Source: Paenibacillus sp. Root444D2 (lineage in GTDB: Bacteria > Bacillota > Bacilli > Paenibacillales > NBRC-103111). Taken from it: a DNA stretch of 64,000 nucleotides. Positions within the stretch are counted from its first letter, which is position 1. Each line of letters opens with the position of its first letter. Where the stretch lies: assembly GCF_001426375.1 (NCBI RefSeq), contig NZ_LMEO01000045.1, forward strand, positions 362,862-426,861, written 5' to 3'. Positions 45,520 through 52,411 of this stretch are shown here, one piece after another. The position numbers and the translations under genes were made by a program. Under the pieces are notes generated by a model. The model did not search any database, was not told the DNA's origin, and saw only the letters and a program-made list of their open reading frames with translations.

Positions 45520-45533
45520 CGTTTACGTAAACG
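45520..45533. promoter_or_regulatory. LacI-type operator of the fructan operon
   Basis: CGTTTACGTAAACG is a perfect palindrome with the central CG expected for LacI/GalR proteins. It lies between the lacI terminator and the first permease gene. A near-identical copy is at the lacI promoter (46599-46621). Confidence 0.75.
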
Positions 45534-45547
45534 TTTTTCTGATGTTC

Positions 45548-45571
45548 AAAAAAAAGCCAGATCAGCTTTTT
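45548..45571 (-). terminator. Terminator of the lacI-type gene
   Basis: AAAAAGCTGATCTGGCTTTTT on the minus strand: a short stem followed by a T-run, overlapping the stop codon of the repressor gene. It separates the repressor from the operon it controls. Confidence 0.65.
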
Positions 45572-46574
45572 AGCAGGAATCTCGTAGAATTAACGAGGTA
45601 GGAAGTCTGTATTCTTCGCTTTTTGTGCTTGGCTTCTCGATCCGTTCTAACATGATCTCTGCTGCTTTCACGCCGATCTCGTAAGAAGGCTGCCGGATGA
45701 CCGACAAAGGCGGACACGTAATTTGTGTCCAATCATAATCGTCAAAACCAATAATTGCCAGCTCGGCTGGAATTTTAATCCGTCGTTCTTGTATGTATTT
45801 CATCGCGCCCATTGTCAATACGTTATTGGCAATAAATAGAGCTGTAATCTTCTGCTCGTCAAGCAGCGCCTTAGCGCTCTCATATCCGCTCTCAACGTTA
45901 GATTCCGCCATCCTCACAATGGATGAATCAAACGGAATATCGTGATCTGCTAATGCTTTTTTGTACCCATCATAGCGCTCATTACTCGTTGTAATACCGA
46001 GTTCTCCGGTTAACAGCCCAATTCGGCGATGACCTTTCAGGATGAGCGTTTTTACTGCTTCGTAAGCGCCTCCAATTCCATCGGCCAACACACAATCCCC
46101 GATATAACCTGTCGGATTGCGATCGATGAACACGACAGGATAATTAGAACCCACGATATCGTTTAAATAACCGACATCTTCAGCGATTGAAGCAATAAAT
46201 AAGCCGTCAATTAACTTAGAATTAAACAATTTAATTTGTTCTTTCTCATCTTCAATTTGTTCCGTTGTATTGTTGCTCAGCAGCAAATGATAGCCATGCT
46301 GCTTCAATGTATACTGAATACCTTGTGCTACCATCATAAAGAAGAAATTAGAGGTATCTGATGGGAGAACTGGCACGATGAGTCCAATTGTATTAGACTT
46401 CTGACTGCGCAAGCTCCTAGCTGCCGAATTTGGGCGGTAGTCGAGTTCTTCCATTGCTTCATAAACTTTGCGCTTAACTTCATCCGACACATAACGGGTG
46501 TTATTAATTACATGTGACACTGATGCTATCGAAACGCCCGCTTGCTCGGCTACCTGCTTAATACCCGATCGCAT
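45570..46574 (-). CDS. LacI family repressor of the fructan operon
   Basis: A 334-residue LacI/GalR regulator. The HTH SGIKQVAEQAGVSIASVSHVINN and hinge helix RPNSAARSLRS occupy the first 60 residues, and a periplasmic-binding-protein-like effector domain follows. The frame extends to 46655, but the TTG there is part of the -35 hexamer TTGACA; the ATG at 46574 begins exactly at the HTH and is used. It autoregulates through the operator at 46599-46621 and should repress the six-gene operon through the copy at 45520-45533. Confidence 0.92.
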   Translation of the reverse strand: MRSGIKQVAEQAGVSIASVSHVINNTRYVSDEVKRKVYEAMEELDYRPNSAARSLRSQKSNTIGLIVPVLPSDTSNFFFMMVAQGIQYTLKQHGYHLLLSNNTTEQIEDEKEQIKLFNSKLIDGLFIASIAEDVGYLNDIVGSNYPVVFIDRNPTGYIGDCVLADGIGGAYEAVKTLILKGHRRIGLLTGELGITTSNERYDGYKKALADHDIPFDSSIVRMAESNVESGYESAKALLDEQKITALFIANNVLTMGAMKYIQERRIKIPAELAIIGFDDYDWTQITCPPLSVIRQPSYEIGVKAAEIMLERIEKPSTKSEEYRLPTSLILRDSC

Positions 46575-46598
46575 AACATTCGACCCTCTTCTCTCGAG

Positions 46599-46621
46599 AA
46601 AACGTTTACGTAACCGTTTTC
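46599..46621. promoter_or_regulatory. LacI-type operator at the lacI promoter
   Basis: The half sites AAAACGTTTACG and TAACCGTTTTC form a near-perfect palindrome overlapping the expected transcription start. It differs from the operon copy at 45520 by one base in the core. Confidence 0.72.
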
Positions 46622-46625
46622 TTTT

Positions 46626-46655
46626 ATTATATGGTCGAGTTATTTGCGTTGTCAA
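46626..46655 (-). promoter_or_regulatory. Sigma-A promoter of the lacI-type gene
   Basis: TTGACA (46655-46650) and TATAAT (46631-46626) on the minus strand, both perfect, separated by 18 nt. The TTG of the -35 box explains the falsely long open frame of the repressor. Confidence 0.8.
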
Positions 46656-46684
46656 TGACTTTTTACTTATCTTATCTTTTATGG

Positions 46685-46873
46685 CTACTCAGTTTTTGAT
46701 ATTGGCTCGCCTTCAACTTCACAGCCTGTTATCTTCTCTTTAATAATAGTAACTTTGCCCCCACTGTTCATCAGGGTTGTTTTAACATCCCCTATTTTAC
46801 AATCTTCACAGACCCAACTGTTTCCTAACTTCCTAAATCCATTCGTCGTACCACATTGTTCGCAAGTAATCAT
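46685..46873 (-). CDS. Small zinc-ribbon protein
   Basis: A 62-residue protein with two CxxC knuckles, CEQCGTTNGF and WVCEDCKIGD, 16 residues apart, forming a zinc ribbon. AGGAG lies about 10 nt before the ATG. The C-terminal half is a short beta-rich tail without known motif. Function is unknown; it precedes the LacI promoter on the same strand and is divergent from the CRP-boxed gene at 47045. Confidence 0.65.
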   Translation of the reverse strand: MITCEQCGTTNGFRKLGNSWVCEDCKIGDVKTTLMNSGGKVTIIKEKITGCEVEGEPISKTE

Positions 46874-46970
46874 TCTTCATCAACTCCTAATCATTCCTAA
46901 TGGCTGCTTTTAAAGTACATCTTTTCAAATTCATATTCTATGAGATATGTCACACATCTGTTCTATTTTT

Positions 46971-46986
46971 TGTGATCAATCTCACT
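46971..46986 (+). promoter_or_regulatory. CRP/FNR-type box with class II promoter
   Basis: TGTGA-TCAATC-TCACT, 21 nt ahead of a TACACT -10 hexamer at 47008-47013. The centre is therefore near -41.5. It drives the 171-residue unknown protein at 47045. Confidence 0.75.
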
Positions 46987-47044
46987 GCCTCGTTCAATTA
47001 AAAAGAATACACTTTTAACAGACTCTACATAGGAGGTTTAATAT

Positions 47045-47560
47045 ATGGGGTACTATTCACATACTTCCGCTAGTAATGAAATTGCCAGTTACATGCATTG
47101 GCATTGGATGTTGGATAATCAGTTTCGTTCATTACATAGACTTCACTCAGATATCGATCAGAAATTGAAGATTATCCATGGACTTGAAAGCAACATAGAG
47201 TCCGAAAAAACTTCGGTAACGCGGATAAATTTCATCAAAAAGATGGTTGATGAAGTCAGAGGATTATTGGATGAACTTTCTCTCTTTGAAAAGAAAGAGG
47301 GGGATATGCTTTTACTTATGTCTGTTCCTTTTGCTAAAATTAATATAGAAACGAACGAATCGTTCGAATCAGAAGTTGAGTATCTTCTTACCATGTTAAG
47401 AATGTTTTATCAAAAGACTCTACGTATGACCCCATTGCCAAACAAAAAAGAAGCCAAAGAGTTAAGCCGATGCTTAATGTTGACTATTCAACCTATTGAA
47501 AATCACATGGGTCGAATAGAAAAGGAATGGTACCCAGCCATATTGGAATGGCTGCAGTAA
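47045..47560 (+). CDS. Unknown helical protein under a CRP/FNR-type box
   Basis: A 171-residue soluble protein that I do not recognise. It is strongly helical, with a His- and Trp-rich start (MHWHWMLDNQFRSLHRLHSDID), a central coiled-coil-like stretch and an ending ENHMGRIEKEWYPAILEWLQ. AGGAGG lies 9 nt before the ATG. The scattered His/Glu residues recall hemerythrin-like bundles, but the spaced HxxxE and HHE motifs are not met. Because it has its own box of the anaerobic regulon and sits next to the regulator gene, it probably acts in nitrogen-oxide metabolism or stress. Confidence 0.75.
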   Translation: MGYYSHTSASNEIASYMHWHWMLDNQFRSLHRLHSDIDQKLKIIHGLESNIESEKTSVTRINFIKKMVDEVRGLLDELSLFEKKEGDMLLLMSVPFAKINIETNESFESEVEYLLTMLRMFYQKTLRMTPLPNKKEAKELSRCLMLTIQPIENHMGRIEKEWYPAILEWLQ

Positions 47561-47645
47561 ACTGTGTCGGAGCAACTGGGTGTGAAAATTCCGTGCTTGC
47601 TTCTATGGAGGTCAACATATATTCGAGGCAGCATCCTTCATCATG

Positions 47646-48362
47646 TTATTGGTCGGGACAATTAACAATCTCTCTCCAATGCCGGAGCGCCTCAATATCA
47701 TGAATCACAAACCCTGAACGATCTGTTTCTACAATACCTTCCTTGCGGAGCTGATTAAGCAGACGGTTAACCGTCTCCCTGGTTGTACCGATCGCATTGG
47801 CGATATCTTGATGGGTCATTGGAATCTCGATAAGCAGTTTCCCGCTTTTCACCATTCCATTGGTCTCTGCGAGCTTAAGCAAGAATAATTGTCCTCTGTT
47901 TTGCACATCTTGTCCTGTCAGTTCTTGCAGCTTTCCCTGCAGTTCAAGGATTTTCTCGCTCATCACACGTAAGAGTTTAACCGCTATGCCGGGGGCATTA
48001 CTAAGAAAAGCTTCGAAGGGCTTGATGGCCATCGCAAGCAGCAGCGTTGGCACAATGGTCTCTGCGGTAGCTGGATAATGATTTGTATGAAACAACCCGG
48101 TATGCGGAAACATATCCCCGGTTTTCAGAAAAGAAACAATTTGTTGATGACCATTCTCATCGGTCTTATACGTTTTAATTAAGCCACTTTGGATAAAATA
48201 TACGGCTTCTTTCTCACTGCCTTCCGTAAATACGATTGTTTTTTTGCGATACGATCGTTGAATCATAATCCTGCAAAGCCCTTCCATTTCCCCATCGGAC
48301 AAATCTCGAAACAACGGAACTTGGCGAAGGATCACCCCGGGATCTATGCTTTTTTCGTTCAT
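47646..48362 (-). CDS. Crp/Fnr family transcriptional regulator (ArcR/Fnr-like)
   Basis: A 238-residue regulator: cyclic-nucleotide-binding-type beta-barrel (about 12-125), dimer helix (about 127-150) and HTH with THQDIANAIGTTRETVNRLLNQL. The R-E-T-V-N-R pattern (195-200) matches the E. coli CRP recognition helix that reads TGTGA. Only two Cys occur (30 and 235), so the Fe-S cluster of Bacillus Fnr cannot form in the known way. His87, His92 and His95 cluster in the barrel. The frame is open to 48401; GGAAGGGAG supports ATG 48362 (or 48368). It is the likely activator of the boxes at 46971-62647. Confidence 0.9.
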   Translation of the reverse strand: MNEKSIDPGVILRQVPLFRDLSDGEMEGLCRIMIQRSYRKKTIVFTEGSEKEAVYFIQSGLIKTYKTDENGHQQIVSFLKTGDMFPHTGLFHTNHYPATAETIVPTLLLAMAIKPFEAFLSNAPGIAVKLLRVMSEKILELQGKLQELTGQDVQNRGQLFLLKLAETNGMVKSGKLLIEIPMTHQDIANAIGTTRETVNRLLNQLRKEGIVETDRSGFVIHDIEALRHWREIVNCPDQ

Positions 48363-48380
48363 TGTCATCTCCCTTCCTGT

Positions 48381-48394
48381 ACACATATTTGTGT
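48381..48394. promoter_or_regulatory. Palindrome at the regulator's 5' end
   Basis: ACACA-TATT-TGTGT is a perfect 5-4-5 inverted repeat 19 bp upstream of the Crp/Fnr-type gene's ATG. It could be an operator at the start of that transcript. It is not a match to the TGTGA-N6-TCACA box. Confidence 0.3.
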
Positions 48395-48402
48395 TAAACA
48401 AG

Positions 48403-48431
48403 CAAAAAAGAGCCAGGCTTTACTCCGGCTC
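48403..48431 (-). terminator. Terminator of the truncated haemoglobin gene
   Basis: On the minus strand GAGCCGG and CTGGCTC pair and CTTTTTTGC follows. It lies between the globin gene and the Crp/Fnr-type gene. Confidence 0.7.
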
Positions 48432-48454
48432 ACCTGTAATGTGGAGCTCTAGAT

Positions 48455-48470
48455 TGTGATGGCTATCACA
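48455..48470 (-). promoter_or_regulatory. CRP/FNR-type box upstream of the regulator gene
   Basis: TGTGA-TGGCTA-TCACA, a perfect box lying 10 bp after the globin stop and about 90 bp before the regulator start. Unlike the other boxes it has no -10 hexamer at 21 nt and a terminator lies downstream, so it may act differently or control the regulator from a distance. Confidence 0.6.
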
Positions 48471-48479
48471 ATTCTCTCA

Positions 48480-48848
48480 TTACTCTTCTTTATTTACAAA
48501 AAAGTTGGCTGGACCTTTCAGACGGTCTAAAATAATCATACGCACTTCATTTGAAGGAACCACTTCCTCCAGTGCCTTTTGCATACACGCCAACCAAGCA
48601 TCTGCCCGTTCTCTAGTAATTGGGAAAGGCATATGTCGTGCTCTCATCATTGGATTCCCGTGTTTGTCTGTATATAAGGAAGGACCTCCAAAAAATTGAG
48701 TTAGGAACTGAAACTGCTTCTCAATCAAGGGCTCTATGTCTTCTGGAAAAATAGGTGCAAGCAACGGGTCTGCTAACACTTTTGGATAAAACGCATCCAC
48801 AATATTTCTTATTGTCGTTTCTCCACCAATATAATCATACAGTTCCAT
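48480..48848 (-). CDS. Truncated haemoglobin, group II (GlbO/YjbI-like)
   Basis: A 122-residue 2-on-2 globin. The start LYDYIGGETTIRNIVDAFY is the family A/B-helix region, with the B10 Tyr in DAFYPKV. FFGGPSLYTDKHGNPMMRARHMPFPI contains the proximal His (RARHMPF), and WLACMQKAL gives the Trp of helix G typical of group II. It binds haem and may detoxify nitric oxide or handle oxygen. It has a CRP/FNR-type box in its promoter. Confidence 0.93.
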   Translation of the reverse strand: MELYDYIGGETTIRNIVDAFYPKVLADPLLAPIFPEDIEPLIEKQFQFLTQFFGGPSLYTDKHGNPMMRARHMPFPITRERADAWLACMQKALEEVVPSNEVRMIILDRLKGPANFFVNKEE

Positions 48849-48924
48849 GACTGTAATCAGCTCCCTTTCGATTCATCTACAAACAATTACTCCCTATAGT
48901 TTACACGATACCTTTAACCAAAGC

Positions 48925-48940
48925 TGTTACCTAAATCACA
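48925..48940 (-). promoter_or_regulatory. CRP/FNR-type box of the globin gene
   Basis: Read on the plus strand TGTTA-CCTAAA-TCACA, one mismatch from the box. On the minus strand a TAAACT -10 hexamer (48903-48898) follows after exactly 21 nt. Confidence 0.65.
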
Positions 48941-48957
48941 CTTGTCAATTTTAACCT

Positions 48958-49035
48958 CTAATTAGAATGACGATAAATCAGTGCATAAATTCCCGAGACA
49001 AATAAAGCCCCGCCAATTATGGCGTACCCAAAGGT
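48958..49035 (-). pseudogene. Tail of a decayed membrane protein
   Basis: The frame reads GTFGYAIIGGALFVSGIYAL and then IYRHSN before a TAG; an in-frame TAA lies just upstream. It looks like the last membrane segment of a transporter, similar in style to the end of EamA/DMT permeases. Nothing else of the gene remains in the 355-nt spacer. Confidence 0.45.
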
Positions 49036-49104
49036 GCCTTATGTAGGTCGGCGTTCTGCTAACTAGTGATCGGGTGACTTTTCCTTGCCAGCGAAAGAAC
49101 ACAC

Positions 49105-49147
49105 AAAAATGAGGAGGCAAATATAACCTTGCCTCCTCATTTTTTTA
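49105..49147. terminator. Bidirectional terminator
   Basis: AATGAGGAGGCAA pairs with TTGCCTCCTCATT around a short AT loop, with A-run before and T-run after. It lies downstream of the UspA remnant. Confidence 0.85.
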
Positions 49148-49203
49148 TATTCCTAAGTGAAATTATTTATGGGAAAGCCCCTTTTATTCATGCTGAATTC
49201 CTT

Positions 49204-49441
49204 TTATTTTACGACCAATACAGGGAGCTTTGCATGCTGAACAACATTGTGACTGACACTACCAAGAACAAATTCACCAATACTACTAAGACCTCTGCTG
49301 CCAACAATAATAAGATCCGCTTGAATTTCGTCTGCATATTTCAGAATTTCTTTCGTAATCGAACCGCTTCTCACTTCAATACGAATATTCGAAAAATCAG
49401 CAATTTTTTCATTGATTTTACCAATGACTTGCTCGGAATAT
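49204..49441 (-). pseudogene. Universal stress protein (UspA) remnant
   Basis: The minus-strand frame ending with TAA at 49204-49206 codes for the C-terminal half of a UspA protein: IEVRSGSITKEILKYADEIQ, then ADLIIVGSRGLSSIGEFVLG and SVSHNVVQHAKLPVLVVK. This includes the ATP-binding G-S-R-G-L-x(9)-G-S-V-S signature. Just upstream a GAGGTG ribosome-site-like sequence and ATG remain, but in another frame and without the N-terminal strand. An internal deletion with frame loss is the simplest reading. Confidence 0.8.
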
Positions 49442-49527
49442 CATTTCACATTCACCTCGTTTGTTTGATACCTTCATCATATCTCTTTCTACGTTTAGAC
49501 GATGTGAGGAAGATCACCATATACTTT

Positions 49528-49818
49528 CTAAAAACCGAAGTGGACTTTATACACCAATTGCGCCGCAATGTCAGCTGATCTGAGAATCGTACCATGCTCT
49601 GAACTTATTAAGCTCGTATGTTCTTCTCCCCTTAAGGGTATGGCCAGAAACTGATGTTCACTCATATACATTTGCATAAAATCTTGGTCCTCGGAAATGC
49701 GTATCTTCTCAAGCTTCATTTTTTTCGGAGGTGCTATAGGATCGAGTCCTGCCTGATCCTCGATGTGCACTTCAATCTGAGTGCCAAGCCAACGTGACAA
49801 TTTTTCTTCCCATTTCAT
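49528..49818 (-). CDS. Unknown protein at the end of the nitrate reductase operon
   Basis: A 96-residue soluble acidic protein that I do not recognise (MKWEEKLSRWLGTQIEVHIED at the start, DIAAQLVYKVHFGF at the end). The frame is open to 49905, but AAGGAGG lies 7-8 nt before the ATG at 49818 and this start overlaps the upstream stop by 4 nt, a sign of coupled translation. Its position as last gene suggests an assembly or accessory role for the oxidoreductase, which is inference only. Confidence 0.7.
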   Translation of the reverse strand: MKWEEKLSRWLGTQIEVHIEDQAGLDPIAPPKKMKLEKIRISEDQDFMQMYMSEHQFLAIPLRGEEHTSLISSEHGTILRSADIAAQLVYKVHFGF

Positions 49819-50156
49819 ACATGCGCCTCCTTCTTTAAGCGGCAGCAGCCTGCATCTGCTTTTGGTGAAACCTTCACCTGATACCCATGAAGATGATTCC
49901 AGCAATCGTATTCAGAAGTCAAATCGGGCTGGGCGGACTCTTCGATATAACGAAGTACCTCAACTTCACTTTCCCAAATCGCCATCCCTTTGATTTCAGC
50001 AACAGCAATATCGAGCCCTTGTTCTTCTCTGAGATCTATATACCAAGTTCCTTTCCCAGCGAAAAGACCATTTAATTGTCGTTCAATTATCGTATAGAAG
50101 GGAGACTGTGTATGTTCACGAATAAAGCATAAATCCAAAGTAAACTCACTCGGCAT
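49815..50156 (-). CDS. Unknown protein in the nitrate reductase operon
   Basis: A 113-residue soluble protein, not recognised. It opens MPSEFTLDLCFIREHTQSPF, contains KGTWYIDLREEQGLDIAVAE, and ends with a Cys-containing basic tail. The frame is open to 50240, but GGAGGG lies 7-9 nt before the ATG at 50156, which also falls 13 nt after the NarK-PAS stop. Together with the next gene it forms a coupled pair of unknowns found after the transporter gene. Confidence 0.7.
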   Translation of the reverse strand: MPSEFTLDLCFIREHTQSPFYTIIERQLNGLFAGKGTWYIDLREEQGLDIAVAEIKGMAIWESEVEVLRYIEESAQPDLTSEYDCWNHLHGYQVKVSPKADAGCCRLKKEAHV

Positions 50157-50169
50157 GGTCTTTTCCCTC

Positions 50170-51675
50170 CTACTTAAAGCCTCTTTGTTTGGTAATATCG
50201 CTAAACATTCCCGAATAATAGACGACATCTCCGGCATCATTCTTGACTGCGCTTATCGTGAGCCATTCCAGATACACATCGCCATTCTTTTTACGATTCC
50301 AAATCTCACCTTGCCAGAAGCCCTGACTGCGAATTTTATCCCACATGGTATCGTAAAAAGCACGATCCTGTTTCCCTGATTTCAATACGCTAGGCGTCAT
50401 ACCCATTACTTCTTTGGCTTCATAACCAGTCAGCTCTGTAAAGGCAGCATTAACGGAACGAATCGTTCCCTTTGTATCGGTCACCATGATGCCCTCTACC
50501 GTATTTTCAATAATCTTAGCGGATAGACCTAATTTCTCCTGATAAAACATCCAAACAATGAGAATCAAGCTGGCCAAAGCCACCTGTGATAAGGCCATGA
50601 ATCCAATCGCATAATGACCTGTCAGCTTGAATAGGAAGGTAAGTAGCAGAGGCGGGAAAAATCCACCTAAACCACCCATCGCTGAAATAATACCATTCGC
50701 AATACCTGCTTGCTTGGTGAAATACATTGGAACCAATTTAAAGATGGTACCATTGCCCGTTCCGGCGCACAGTGCAATGGTTAAGCAACCTACTGTGTAC
50801 CAAGTCATCGATGGGGCAAAAGAGAGTAGGATACCTGAGGCCGTCAAGCCTGCAAAAACAAACATAAGAATTTTGAAAGGGTTAAATTTATCCCCTAGGT
50901 AACCCCCGATTGGCCTCATAGCTGTCGCCAGCACGATAAAGCCACCCGTACGCATCCCCGCATCTACTTTGGACAAATGAAAGCTGGTGACCATAAAGTT
51001 CGGTAAATAAACCGTGAAAGCAACAAAAGAACCGAAAGTAAGAAAGTAGAATAAGCATAAGAACCATAGCTTGGAATTCCCGGAAACCCCTTTTATTTGT
51101 TCGACAAGGGATGTTTGTACAGGAGGCTCTTTGCGATCCCCGGCCAAAAAGTTCAATACCGCCATAACAATAAGTAAAATGCTGTACAGCATAACGGTTT
51201 TGGACCAACCTATTTGATTCGCTATGACGGGTGCTCCAAAGGTGGAAAGTGCTGTTCCGAGATTACCGATCCCGTAAATCCCATTAACGAAACCATGTCG
51301 TTCCTTGGGATAATATTTAGGCAAAGAGGTCACTCCCACGGAGAAAACAGCGCCACCAATCCCCAGGAAAAATCCCCCAATAATCAGATCCCCGAAGGAA
51401 TTAGCTTGACTAACCCAGTAAACAGGCGCAAGCAATAGAATAAAACTGATCGCAAATAGCTTTCTTGCCCCATATCGATTCGTCCAATACCCCACAGGCA
51501 CCCGCATCACGGAACCGAACAAGATAGGAATAGCGGTAACCCACGTGAGCTGCGAGGGGGTTAACTTAATCGTCTCTTTAATAAATGGCATTAACGAAGA
51601 CAAGATTACCCATACCATGAAACCTAATACAAGACTGACGGTTTGAAGAGGCAATTGTACTTTTTTGATATTCAT
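50170..51675 (-). CDS. narK: NarK-type nitrate/nitrite transporter fused to a PAS domain
   Basis: A 501-residue protein. Residues 1 to about 380 are a twelve-segment MFS transporter of the nitrate/nitrite porter family, with the signature regions GIGGAVFSVGVTSLPKYYP and CAGTGNGTIFKLVPMYF. Residues 385-501 are a PAS domain: IIENTVEGIMVTDTKGTIRS at the start, FWQGEIWNRKKNGDVYLEWL in the middle, and YYSGMFSDITKQ at the end. NarK proteins normally end after the last membrane segment, so a cytoplasmic sensor tail is unusual. It overlaps the preceding small gene by 4 nt. Confidence 0.92.
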   Translation of the reverse strand: MNIKKVQLPLQTVSLVLGFMVWVILSSLMPFIKETIKLTPSQLTWVTAIPILFGSVMRVPVGYWTNRYGARKLFAISFILLLAPVYWVSQANSFGDLIIGGFFLGIGGAVFSVGVTSLPKYYPKERHGFVNGIYGIGNLGTALSTFGAPVIANQIGWSKTVMLYSILLIVMAVLNFLAGDRKEPPVQTSLVEQIKGVSGNSKLWFLCLFYFLTFGSFVAFTVYLPNFMVTSFHLSKVDAGMRTGGFIVLATAMRPIGGYLGDKFNPFKILMFVFAGLTASGILLSFAPSMTWYTVGCLTIALCAGTGNGTIFKLVPMYFTKQAGIANGIISAMGGLGGFFPPLLLTFLFKLTGHYAIGFMALSQVALASLILIVWMFYQEKLGLSAKIIENTVEGIMVTDTKGTIRSVNAAFTELTGYEAKEVMGMTPSVLKSGKQDRAFYDTMWDKIRSQGFWQGEIWNRKKNGDVYLEWLTISAVKNDAGDVVYYSGMFSDITKQRGFK

Positions 51676-51860
51676 TTCACATCACGCTCCCGACGATAGA
51701 TCCAAGCTGCAACAGGGAATAACAAACCGTTCAATAAAGCATAAACAAGAACTGTACGGTAATGTTCGAAATAGTAAGCATTTACTGCCTTTTGTGTACA
51801 AACGATGTTAAGAAACAAGACTATACATAACAAAATTACACCGACGTAGCTACGCTTCAT
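51672..51860 (-). CDS. Small two-segment membrane protein
   Basis: A 62-residue protein with two hydrophobic segments (about 5-22 and 36-55) and a positively charged C-terminus RRERDVK. GGGAGTG precedes the ATG. It overlaps the Rieske gene by 11 nt and the NarK gene by 4 nt, so it is tightly coupled in the operon and likely real. Function unknown; it may stabilise the membrane complex. Confidence 0.7.
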   Translation of the reverse strand: MKRSYVGVILLCIVLFLNIVCTQKAVNAYYFEHYRTVLVYALLNGLLFPVAAWIYRRERDVK

Positions 51861-52386
51861 ATCGTTTCACTCCCGTCGCATAAATCGCGCCTTGCTCCTT
51901 CTTCAAGAGAACCTCTGGCAAAGGTCTCTTGGGGGGTCCTGCTGTAGGCGACCCGGTTCTGGCATCGAAGATGCCGTGGTGGCAAGGACACACCATCTCA
52001 TCCTTCTCTTTACTCCAAAACACGGGACATTTGAGGTGTGTACACGCATTTTGATAAGCCTTGTACTCGTTCTCGCCAAGGCGAATGAGCAGAGCCGAAT
52101 CGTGCTCGCCCGGATAAGCGAACTCAACCGCATCTCCAACCGCAAGCGAGCTGATGTCTGTGATTTTCAGCTGGGGATAGGACTTTTTCGATAGTCCCGT
52201 CAGTTCTTTGGCAGCAAGAGCTCCCCAGGGCAACGTAGATACAGCGAATACTCCGGCTGCCCCAACCAGCGTCTTCATAAAGCCGCGTCGATCTAATTTT
52301 CTTTCATCATTTTTTCTTATATTGTGGGTATAATTATCTTCTTTAAAAGGACTATGATTATTGCCTTGCTTGTTGTCCTGTTCCAT
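51850..52386 (-). CDS. Rieske [2Fe-2S] protein with Tat-type signal
   Basis: A 178-residue protein. After a hydrophilic leader, DRRGFMKTLVGAAGVFAVST (about 33-52) is a twin-arginine signal/anchor. The C-terminal Rieske domain has CTHLKC and CPCHHG, giving two Cys and two His ligands plus the two Cys of the usual disulfide. It should sit on the outer face of the membrane. It is an electron carrier, probably between quinol and the operon's other redox partners, although the catalytic subunit itself carries no export signal. Confidence 0.92.
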   Translation of the reverse strand: MEQDNKQGNNHSPFKEDNYTHNIRKNDERKLDRRGFMKTLVGAAGVFAVSTLPWGALAAKELTGLSKKSYPQLKITDISSLAVGDAVEFAYPGEHDSALLIRLGENEYKAYQNACTHLKCPVFWSKEKDEMVCPCHHGIFDARTGSPTAGPPKRPLPEVLLKKEQGAIYATGVKRYEA

Positions 52387-52411
52387 ACAGGCTCACCCCA
52401 TCACAAGTAGA

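Noticed and set aside
46575..46655. N-terminal extension of the LacI-type protein from TTG 46655
   Set aside because: The TTG is part of the -35 hexamer and the extension lies upstream of the HTH; ATG 46574 is the better start.
47646..48362. Calling the regulator a true Fe-S Fnr
   Set aside because: Only two Cys are present and they do not form the C-terminal cluster motif of Bacillus Fnr.
49129..49578. A 149-residue plus-strand open frame
   Set aside because: It is antisense to the UspA remnant, whose conserved signature on the minus strand explains the sequence.
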